DNA of 64,000 nucleotides, taken from positions 10,890,193 to 10,954,192 of the forward strand of contig OZ017768.1 in the NCBI GenBank assembly GCA_963969345.1, given 5' to 3'. The DNA is from Turbatrix aceti (Eukaryota; Nematoda; Chromadorea; Rhabditida; Panagrolaimidae). The notes under the pieces are model-generated. The model worked only from the letters and a program-made list of their open reading frames with translations, was not told the origin of the DNA and made no database searches. Both the position numbers and the translations under genes were made by a program. Positions 12,196-21,133 of this stretch are shown here, one piece after another (position 1 is the stretch's first letter; each line of letters begins with the position of its first letter).

Positions 12196-13735
12196 ACGTT
12201 AAGTTCCCCACATAACTTTGGTTCCCCACAAAGTTCCCCCCCGAGTTCCCCACAACAGCAACGCCTTATGTGGGGAACTCGATCCCCCATAGATGGTTAA
12301 GTTCCCCATATCGCAAATGGGGGAACTCAACCCCCCTGACAAAAAATGTGATGTGGGGAATGCAGATTGCAAATTTCTCCTTGGAGGGGACCTCAATACG
12401 CACACGTTAAGTTCCCCAGCTCCCGTTCCGGAGGTTAGGTTCCCAAAGAGTCCGAACTTGAATAGCACCGTTTTTTAGTTCACCCCAAGCTTGGGGAACT
12501 ACATATACGTCATATTTGGTACACAACATGGATGGGGAACTAAAAGTTTGTACGATTTAGTTCCCTATTCCGTATCGATGTATATTTGTGAATTTAGGCT
12601 TACTTACAGTAAGAAGAGGGGGGAACTAAAAGTATGTCAATTAAAGTTCCCCATCTAATCCCGCTTTCAGGGGGAACTTAAAATGCACAACGTTTAGTTC
12701 CCCGCATGAGTGGGGAACCAAAAGTCTGTACGATTTAGTTTCCCATTATGAATCGATGTATATTTGTATATTTAGGCTTACTTACAGTAAGAACATGTTT
12801 TATTTCACTGTAAACATGTGTTTTAGGATGGGGAATTAAAGGTGTGTCAGTTAAAGTTCCCCATCTGTTCCCGTCTCCGATGGGAGCTTAAAATGCACAA
12901 CGTTTAGTCCCCCACTTAAGAGGGGAACTAAAAGTTTGTGCGATTAAGCTCCCCACTAAAATTTAGGCTTACTTACAGTGAGAACGTGTTTTTGGATGGG
13001 GAATTAAAAGTGTGTCAGTTAAAGTTCCCCATTTATTCCCGTTTTCAAGGGGAACTTAAAATGCACAACGTTTAGTTCCCCTCGTTAAGGGGGGAACTAA
13101 AAGTTTGTGCGATTAAGCTCACCACTAATATTTAGGCTCACTTAGAGTAAGAACCAGAGGGGAACTTAAAGTTTCATTTCATTTCATTTATTTAAAGTTC
13201 CCCACGCAAAGGTCATTATGAACAACTTAAAAAAACCTAAAATAACAACATAAGATTAAAACCCGTGTTCAAAAATATCCAGTTTTGACCCCAAATTTTA
13301 TCTTGACAATTACTTGCAAGCAATTACGATAAACTTACAACTAACAAAACAAACATAATCAGCTTACACTCAGGTACGAATTGAATCAAAGATAAAACGC
13401 CGAAACTCGCAAAGCGATGCACAAAAAGCGGGAAAACAGACATAGCGATGCTCAAAAGGCTGGAAATCGCGCGCGTTTGAGGACGCACATCATTGAGCAA
13501 AAAAACAAGTATGCACATAGTTCTTTTTTGCATAGGGGGGAACCTAATCATCTATGGGGGATCGAGTTCCCCACTAAGAAAGTCTTTTTTTGTGTACATG
13601 TGGGGGACCTATAGGTGGGGAACCTATAGGTGGGGAACTTAACCATCTATGGGGGATTGAGTTCCCCCCCAAAAGGATAGGGTGGGGAACTGAATGAGGG
13701 TGGGTATCGACATGTGGGGTATGGGGAACTTAAAG
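12196..13735. repeat. GTTCCCC/GGGGAAC palindromic repeat block, about 1.5 kb
   Basis: The block is saturated with GTTCCCC and GGGGAAC. Its ends form inverted repeats: GATCCCCCATAGATGGTTAA at 12280-12299 returns inverted near 13634-13660. The centre (about 12533-13150) is a tandem array of roughly four units of about 170-220 bp. Each unit contains GGGGAACTAAAAGT, TTTAGGCTTACTTACAGT, AAAGTTCCCCAT and TTAAAATGCACAACGTTTAG. Outermost sequences are TTAAGTTCCCCA and its inverse, so TTAA sits at both borders. No protein-coding frame is visible. It looks like a non-autonomous foldback element whose interior has expanded as a satellite. Confidence 0.8.
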
Positions 13736-13967
13736 TAAATATAGCCTTATTTTTTTTAAAGTAACCAATTTTTTGTTTTAAATAAAAAAAATATTTATTT
13801 GTTGTCCTTCTCGATGGTGAATATCCATTTTTAACAACAATACCAGACAGAATACTGTCGTCTAAAGGCACTACAGTTCCCACTCTTCGATCTTTGCAGT
13901 TATGAAAACGCACAATCATCGATATTTGCATGCAAAATGCAATTTTAGAACTTTTTTGGAGTGTACA
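13736..13967. other. Spacer between the two repeat elements
   Basis: AT-rich single-copy-looking DNA, no recognised gene. The minus-strand open frame across 13647-14078 runs through both neighbouring repeats and has no family resemblance. Confidence 0.5.
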
Positions 13968-14506
13968 ATCCAAACCAAGGTGTTGCATCGCGCTCCCGAG
14001 CGCGGGCGGAGCGGAATGATTCGAAAGCGGGCGCTCAACGTAGCTTCCGCTCATCCAAAAAGTTGAGCGGCCGCTCACGAGAGCGGACGCTCAAAAAAAA
14101 AAGTTGGGCGGCCGCTCTCGAGAGCGGCCGCTTCCGCTCCCGAGAGCGGTGCTCTGGAAATCATCCGCTTTTATAAGCGTTGCTCTGGAAATCACCTCAA
14201 ATGAATGATTTTGCGGAATACTTATGCAAAAAATCTTGATTCCTCAACAGAAAATTTCATGGATTGCTTATTTTCAGTGAAAAAAATATAAGCGTCCGCT
14301 TATTCCTTGAAATCTGACTTGGGCGGCCGCCCTCGAGAGCGGCCGCTCCCGCTCCCGAGAGCGGGTGAGCGGCCGCTACATCCTGAGCGTGAGCGGGCGC
14401 TCACGAGAGCGGCCGCTATTCAAATTCATTGAGCGGCCCGCTCAAGTCCGTGAGCGAGCCGCCCGCGCGAGCATGAGCGAGCGCGATGCAACACCTTGAT
14501 CCAAAC
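13968..14506. mobile_element. hAT-type MITE with GAGCGGCCGCTC-rich interior
   Basis: The element at 13976-14498 (523 bp) begins CAAGGTGTTGCATCGCGCTC. Its right end is the exact inverse of that 20-mer. It is flanked by the 8-bp direct repeat ATCCAAAC (13968-13975 and 14499-14506). An 8-bp target duplication and CARNG termini are hallmarks of hAT elements. The interior has no transposase; it is a GC-rich array of palindromic GAGCGGCCGCTC and GAGCGGGCGCTC motifs, split by an AT-rich centre. It is therefore a non-autonomous element. Confidence 0.88.
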
Positions 14507-14740
14507 TCTGCTGTCGTGTAAAAAATATTTGAACAATACCCAAGGTTTTTTTCACAATCATGGTTCTTGCATGCAAGTTTTAAATTTATTAACCACAAAA
14601 AAACACCGACGAACAAAAAGCAAGAGGCCAGGTTCACTGGGAATGCGTACATGACGTAATACCCGAATAAAAAACAATACCCGAAATAAAATCAGTTGAA
14701 GTACAAAAGACACCGTTCAGGTACGAAAAGGATGTTCAAA

Positions 14741-16090
14741 TCATCCAAACTTGCTCAAAGCATGGGGAATGAGAGGCGGGAATTCCGCGTCCATGTCGAC
14801 GAGTTCATCGGCGAGCGAAGCTGCAAAAAAAGAGGAACGTTACACGGTTCAGTTAAAAAAGCAACAAACCCTTTGAATCGGTAGACGACGTCGCAGATTC
14901 AACACTGGTAGCCCTTGCGAGGTCGAGAGCAGTGTAGATCCGGGATTCGACGTCTCCGAACTGTCGTCGTTGAGCTTCATCCACGACAGTGTTGGGCTTC
15001 TTGGTGAGCATGGTTTCAAGATGGGATACGCCCTCGAGCACGGCACGCAGGAGTTGCATCGTGGCGACGTCCATTTCGTGTATGCTGAGTGCCGCGAGAA
15101 AGTTGATGTCGATCAGACCCTGGGATACAGAAAGACGGAGTTTGTCGACGATTCGGAGGTTTTGCGGCGAGTAGTCTGAAAAAAAAATATATCAAACAGG
15201 GTCAAAAAAGGCTGTCAATTACTTTAATTTTTTAAAGAATAGCCTCCAAATTATTCAGTGTAATCCTCCCCCTAATGTTAAAAAAAACTTACGAAACTAC
15301 CAGTAATCCCTTTATGACAAAAAAGAAACTCACCACGATTGGCCAATCCAGAACTGTCCGAGTTTTCCATCACCTGAGATGTCTGAGGAAGGCAGTCACA
15401 ATCTCTTTGCGTCTTCGAAAGCGCCGAAAATCCATTCCAAGCGTTGCTGGATGAACAAAAACCAGGTTGGAGTTGAAAGTTGTTCATCGGAGGCTGCTGC
15501 GCAACATTCCAAGATTGCCCAGTCGGTGAAGGATGCGGATTCAGCGGAGGAGGCGGTCGGGTCACATCAGGCATCACGGCAATTTTCGGCTTCAGGCGAG
15601 GAAAAAGAGTTGGTGAACCCCAACCAATTTCCTTGACAACGAGTTTTTTGGGTTTGGCTGCGGGGCGGTCGGAATCAGAAGGCTCCGTCCAGAGGTTGAT
15701 TTTTGAAGCTTAAAATCAACAACGTTTCGATAACAATTTTCATAACTAAAAAAATCGCTTACAGTTATGTTCCTCCGGATCGCCCCAATTGGCGGTACCA
15801 CTGAGTCGAAGAAACTCACGATTATCCGTATCCGGGTCCTCCCAGACATCGATGGGACACTCTTCCTGGCTGGGTGTCGGTGTCTGGGTCGGTTGATACC
15901 CCTCAGCAGGCGCACTTGGCTTCCAGGACGAATTCGAGAATCCAGATGAAGGCAGTGGATGCGCGTTTCCGTTGACGAATTGACCAGGAGGAGGCCTGGT
16001 GAAGGGTGGACGTCGTAAATCAGGCTGAACGGGGGGGCCCAAGGAACACACCGGAAACTGCCCTGGATCCCAGGAGTGTGTGTAGGCCAT
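14741..16090 (-). CDS. GW182/TNRC6 (AIN)-like silencing scaffold, short paralogue
   Basis: Four exons, complement(14741..14820, 14870..15175, 15334..15708, 15763..16090), encode 362 residues. It is a shortened relative of the gene at 3240-6540. Both share the sequence order HSWDPGQ / WEDP / NWGDPxxxN, then S-K/E-I-x-x-W-x-x-P-x-D-S-D, GWG, a helical segment (VDKLRLSVSQGLIDINFL...MQLLRAVLEGVSHLETML) and a C-terminal SLADEL. Intron positions and phase 1 are also shared, for example right after the WGDP motif. Tryptophan motifs include DVWEDP, NLWTEP, IGWGSP, QSWNVA and NAWNGF. It lacks the long Gly/Pro/His-rich N-terminal half. The start at 16090 is the first ATG of the exon; the frame stays open to an acceptor at about 16107, so an upstream exon may be missing. 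Confidence 0.75.
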
Positions 16091-16571
16091 GTGAATCAAG
16101 GGCACTAAATCTAACGGGAGCGTGAAAGAAAAAAATTCCGATTGTGTAAAAAAACCGCGATAAAATTTAAAAAATGGCAAAAATAGGCCAAAAAATGAAA
16201 TCGTAAATTTGGTGGTTTTGAAGGGAAAATAATACAGTACATTTAGCATGTCCCTGTCTCTTGAACATAATCATAATGTTACGGAAGAGGTAAAACACAT
16301 ACATAAAAACCACAAAACAAGGACATAAAAAAGAAAAACTGATCACAATATCAAAAAAACCGAAGTAAACTTTGCCAGACACGGAACGCCAGCAGTATGT
16401 ATAAACCAGTTTACCATGTTTTCGTTGTTCCTAAAACGAAAGTTTTTGTCTTTGCATTTTGCACTGATCTCGTGTTTTTATGATGTTTTTGATCTGTTTG
16501 CAGTTCTATTTTTCTTCAATGGGGTTACTTGATGCAGCTAATTTTAATTATGCTTTGTTTCAGAACGAACA
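16091..16571. promoter_or_regulatory. Divergent intergenic promoter region
   Basis: This 481-bp gap separates the minus-strand GW182-like gene from plus-strand DDX56, so it should hold both promoters. A TTTCAG acceptor ends at 16563, eight bases before the DDX56 ATG. That implies either a 5' UTR intron or a trans-splice acceptor. No TATA-type element can be assigned with confidence. Confidence 0.5.
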
Positions 16572-18686
16572 ATGGGTAAGAAATCAAAGTCGAAGCAACC
16601 CCTGCCCGTTGTAGAGGAAACCACGACGCTCGCTGGTTTTTCTGATTTTGACTTTGATGATCGTCTTTTGAAGGTTTGTTCCGCGTAATTACGCGTAATG
16701 GAAGAGTCAGTTTTATTTTAAAATTTTTAGGCTATTGGCGAACTCGGATGGGAGCGGCCTACGGAGGTGCAGGAAGCCATGATTCCGCTGGCACTCGAAG
16801 GCAAAAACATCCTCGCTCGTGCCAAGACTGGATCCGGCAAGACTGCTGCTTTCCTGCTACCTATTTTGAACAGCGTCATTCAGCTTTCATCTGTGAGTAG
16901 TATTTCTGTTCAGTTTTTTACATTTATGATGGGAGAATGTGCGCTCAGTTTTCTAAAACCTACGTTAGGCTGTTTTTTATAAACTTTGTATAAATTTGAC
17001 CCACATTTTAGGGCTCAACCGGTCAAACGGGCCCGTTTACCGTTATCGTGGCCCCGACCAAGGAACTTGCCTCTCAGATCTACATCCTGGCAGTCCACCT
17101 CTCGGCTCCTTTCCCCTTCCTGCAGGTCGTAAACCTCGCTGATCCGAACAACGACCGCGTCGAAGTCATCCTCCAGGAAGTCGTCGACATCGTCATCACC
17201 ACCCCCGGTCGTCTGGTCTCCGCGATCAACCAGCGCAGATCTCTTCTCCAGAACGTGCGCCACGTCGTCCTCGACGAAGCCGACCTCCTCCTGGCCTATG
17301 GCTACAGCCCGGAGATGGCGACCATCAAGGAGGCCCTCCCGAAGACGTACCAGACTATCATGACTTCTGCCACGATCACGGAAGACATGGCCGAGGTCAA
17401 GGAAACTTTCCTCACGGGCCCGGTCGTGTCGCTGAAGTTGAAGGAAGGCAGGCTGCCGAATAGCACTCAGCTCACGCAGTACCAGATCAACTGCAACATG
17501 GAGGAGGAAAAGTTTGCGATTCTGCTGAGTCTCATCAAGCTCAAGTTGCTCGTGGGGAAAACGATCATTTTTGTGTCTTCCACGAAGCGGTGCTACAAGT
17601 TGGTTTTTGTTAATCTAGGAGTCAGTTTTGAGCCCAATCCTATTTTTCAGACTGTCCCTCTTCCTCCAGCCCTTCGACATCCGATCCGCGGTCCTCAACT
17701 CCGAAATGCCGGCCAATTGTCGCTGCCAGACCGTCCGACAGTTCAACGAAGGCAAGTTTCCGTTCATCATCGCTTCCGACCTCGCGGACGTCGTGCCAGA
17801 AGCCACTGAAGGCGAGCCCGGGGATGACGAGCCCGCGAAGAAGAAGAAAAAAAAGTCCAAGCGTCTCCGGGGTGGCGAAGACAAGGAATCCGGCGTCGCC
17901 CGGGGCATTGACTTTCACTTTGTCTCCAACGTCGTCAATTTCGACTTTCCGAACTCCGCTGATGCTTATATTCATCGTGTTGGGAGGTAATCATCTTTTA
18001 CCAGTTAAAAAACGCAAAACGCGTCTTCCAGGACAGCTCGCGGCTTCAACAAGGGCACTGCCATTTCCTTTGCCACGTTGAACGAATCGGAACTCGCGGC
18101 GAAGGTCAAGCAGGATGTTGAGGAACAAAGTGGGTTTTTAAAAAGCAACTTTAACATTTCACTGTTTTTTTTCAGTGGGTGACGGACAAATTCTGCCGTA
18201 CAACATCAAGATGAAGGATTTTGAACCATTTTTGCTTCGATCGAGGGTAAACACTCTTTGAATCGCCTGATGCACAGTTTTTGAGTTTTAGGAAGCCATC
18301 GCCGCTTGCACAGACGATGTCATCAAGGAAGCCCGTCTCGCTGACATTCGTCGTGAGATTCTTCGATCCAAGCAACTCGAAACCTACTTTGAACAGAATC
18401 CCAAGGAAAAAGCAGCCATCGAGAACGAAAAAAAGCGTTTCAAGATGAAAATCAACTCTGAGGGATTCCACGATGTTCCGGAGTATATGAGTGAGTTTTT
18501 CGAGATCGATAATTCAGTTAAAAATATTTAAATTTTGCAGTCCCGAAAGCTTTGCGCGGTAGGGATCTCAAAAACGACGATATCAGCGTCAAGGCAAACC
18601 GGAACAACTACCGTCGCGGCAAGGTCGTCAAAGCTCGTAAACGCAATGCCAAGAAAAATGATCCGCTGCGATCGTTCAAGTTTTGA
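16572..18686 (+). CDS. DDX56: DEAD-box RNA helicase DDX56/Dbp9
   Basis: DDX56/Dbp9 acts in the nucleolus in maturation of the large ribosomal subunit. Eight exons, join(16572..16673, 16731..16892, 17012..17598, 17651..17986, 18032..18129, 18176..18246, 18292..18490, 18541..18686), encode 566 residues (human DDX56 547). In order: Q motif with [13 protein letters not shown], Walker [11 protein letters not shown], motif Ia [13 protein letters not shown], motif II VLDEAD, motif III TSAT, and motif VI YIHRVGRTARG. The family-specific insertion before motif VI is present as a Lys-rich segment ([10 protein letters not shown]) followed by [15 protein letters not shown]. The C-terminus is basic, with repeated Arg and Lys, as expected for a nucleolar protein. 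Intron phases are internally consistent throughout. Confidence 0.95.
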
Positions 18687-18841
18687 GGGGTTTCGGGCGT
18701 GGATTTCGTTGTTGGTTTTGTTGAGTTTATTAAAACGTGAAAAAAACACATGTGAAGTTATGAAAACTGGGAATTTGAAATGTTTTGAAGAAAATCAAAA
18801 TTTTCCAAGTATCGATTAGTCAGTTTTTTTTATAACCTTAC

Positions 18842-19562
18842 CTAAAACTGAGGAACTGTTGGCTCCGAGTTCACTATCAGTGTATTGGCCACCTCGATGA
18901 GAGCTTGGATGTGAGGAGTCAGCTTTTGCTTGTCCGAAGAAGTGCAATCGTAGTTTTGGATGGCAGTGAGCTTCTGAATCGCCTGGCAAACAAGATTGTC
19001 AAAGGCGGAATCTGTTTCCGTTCCAGTGTCGAGAGGGGGAGAGCCTGAGGCCGAATCACTGTCGCTGTCGTCGATTGACATGGCTGTAAATTAAAAAATA
19101 CAGGCTGATTTCCAGTAAAAAAATTCTCTAAAGCAAAAAATGAACGTTTTTTACAAAAAATTACCTTTCTGCACAACAACATGACCAAAATTCGAGACAA
19201 TGCCTTGAACAGCGATTTTTCCATCGACTTCCGTGACGACAGTGACGAAAAACGGACAGCATCGAGACGAATTCACCGGAGGATGCTTGCAGTGGTAAAA
19301 TGAGGTCAGTCGACCGTCGGCATTTCTTTTGTTGGTCTTGTGTATCAACTGGACGCTGTACTTTGCCTTGAATCCAGGGAAAAACTTCTGAAACTCAACC
19401 AATAAGAAATGTGTCTAAAGAACAGTGAAAACGAACCGAGAAAGCAGAACGATCAGGAAACGTCTCCAAAAAACGCTTGGTTTTGACGCCATGGGACTCG
19501 AGGTGGGTTGCCAGGTGATAGGCTGTTCGACAGAACGTGTTACAGACAGTGCAGAAAAGCAT
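18842..19562 (-). CDS. C2H2 finger plus transposase-type zinc domain protein, copy A
   Basis: Three exons, complement(18842..19083, 19165..19387, 19437..19562), encode 196 residues. Residues 4-24 form a C2H2 finger (C4, C7, H20, H24; C-x2-C-x12-H-x3-H). The middle exon encodes FYHCKHPPVNSSRCCPFFV, then V-x-G-I-V-S-N-F-G-H. This Cys/His spacing and strand pattern resembles the FLYWCH/MULE-type (WRKY-GCM1-like) zinc domains found in transposases and transcription factors. The C-terminal exon is acidic and Ser/Asp-rich, then helical (DNLVCQAIQKLTAIQNY). The gene is tandemly duplicated with the one at 20291-21133. Function is unknown; DNA binding is inferred from the fingers. Confidence 0.75.
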
Positions 19563-20290
19563 GATGGGTGATAGGAATTCGTCAGTTTACAATACGGCAT
19601 ATTAGTTAGCGTCGAAACCATGCAAACGAGGGATCGTAAGTAGGGTTCGAACCCCCCCCCCCCCCCGCCCCCGCGGGGATCCCCGCGGGGGTGAAGCCGG
19701 GGGTGGCCCCCCGACCCCCGCCCCCGACCATTTGTGACCCCCGTCGGGGAGTAAAACCCCCGCCCCCGACAGATTCTGCCCCCGACAATGAGCAAAATTT
19801 AGCGTTAAACGCGGAAAAACGTTCAAAAACAACACAAATAGGCTAAAAACAGAGCAAAATACGAAAAATTTGTTCAAAATATGCCTCGGTTTTTGTTTTA
19901 AGATAAAATTGACACCTTTTTTTCTTCTTTTTCATAGGACTCGGGGGCAATTACCCCCGTCCCCGCCGATTTTTGCCCCCGTCGGGGGCAGAATTCCCCC
20001 GCCCCCGACACCTCTGCCCCCGACTACCCCCGTCCCCGACCCGATACGGGGGGGGGTTCGAACCCTAATCGTAAGTGTACGATAGGAACTCTGCGTGCAA
20101 TATGCAAGGCAAGGCACACGTTGATCTTTTTTGTTGTCTTTGCTTTTGACTATTTTTAACGATCTACGCGTAAATCTGATCAGTAAAAACATAACACACA
20201 TTGATCCAGAGCGCTGCATGATGCCCCCTGGACACTGCTTTTTTGAGTTTATTTAAACGAATAACAACGACAGTTTAAAAATAAAACCCT
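19563..20290. other. Spacer between tandem zinc-finger genes
   Basis: Most of this spacer is the GC-rich MITE at 19641-20067. The rest holds copy A upstream sequence and the 3' end of copy B. Part of the copy A upstream stretch (AAGTGTACGATAGGAA) recurs upstream of copy B near 21249-21267, showing that the duplication included promoter DNA. Confidence 0.6.
19633..20075. mobile_element. hAT-type MITE with CCCCCGAC-rich interior
   Basis: The element at 19641-20067 has 15-bp terminal inverted repeats, TAGGGTTCGAACCCC and its exact inverse. It is flanked by the 8-bp duplication ATCGTAAG (19633-19640 and 20068-20075). TARNG ends with an 8-bp duplication fit hAT superfamily elements. The interior is GC-rich repeats of CCCCCGCCCCCGAC on both sides of an AT-rich centre. 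There is no transposase gene. It has inserted between two tandem duplicate genes. Confidence 0.87.
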
Positions 20291-21133
20291 CTAAACCTTT
20301 TGAATCCCGGACTCAATTTCCTTCTCAAACAGTGTGCGAGCCGCTTCGATGAGAGCCTTCATGTCGGGAACCAGCTTTTCCTTGTCCAAAATAGGGCAGT
20401 TGTTGTTCCGGATGGCGGTGAGCATTTCAAACACCTCGGAAACAACTTCGTCGAAGCTGGAATTAGTTTCTGAGTCAATGGCGACTTGCTCAGGGTCGAA
20501 GTCATGAGGTGGCGAATTCGGAGCAGGATCATCTTCGCCGAAAGGCGTGCCTAAAAATTGAAAAATAAATAGTATTGTTTTAAGCGATATTCGCAGTAAA
20601 AAAATCCCCTATTGTTTTTATGGCTAATTCCGAAAAGTATTTTTTCACTAAAAAACCTACGATTTGGCATATCAGAATGACCAAAATGCGTGACAATGCC
20701 CTGAACCGTAACCGTGCAATCGAGTTCTGTCGAGACGTTCATGAAAAACGGACAGCATCGGGCTCCATTCACTGGAGCATGCTTGCAGTGGTAAAACTTT
20801 TTCTGTCGACCATCGGTAGTTCTTTTGAAATTCGATTGCCTCAGCGTGACGTTGTATTTTGTTTTGAACACCTGAAGAAACTTCTGAAAACAAAACAATT
20901 GTAAACATTCGGGTACCCGAAAAAACAATATTTGGTTCCGGTTCGGGAATAATTTTTAGAACCGATAACACTGATAGTAAATGAATGCAAATACAGTGAA
21001 AACGAACCGTAAAATCAGCCTGACAAGGAAAACTTTCCAAAAAGCGGTCGGTTTTGATGCCATGAGATTCTAGGTGGGTTGCCAGGTGGTAGGCTGTTGA
21101 ACATATAACGTTACAGACGGTGCACTGAAGCAT
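20291..21133 (-). CDS. C2H2 finger plus transposase-type zinc domain protein, copy B
   Basis: Three exons, complement(20291..20550, 20661..20883, 21008..21133), encode 202 residues. It is a clear paralogue of copy A: exons 1 and 2 are exactly the same length (126 and 223 nt) and intron phases match (0, then 1). The C2H2 finger is C4, C7, H20, H24. The second domain reads FYHCKHAPVNGARCCPFFM, then VQGIVTHFGH. The C-terminal exon is acidic and helical (DEVVSEVFEMLTAIRNNN), matching the LTAIQ region of copy A. The C-terminal exon has diverged most. The donor after exon 2 was chosen by frame (AATC|GTAGGT), because the alternative one site downstream breaks the frame. Confidence 0.75.

Noticed and set aside
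12196..13735. CRISPR-like spaced repeats
   Set aside because: Units are long, diverged and contain internal inverted words; the DNA is clearly eukaryotic, so a CRISPR array makes no sense.
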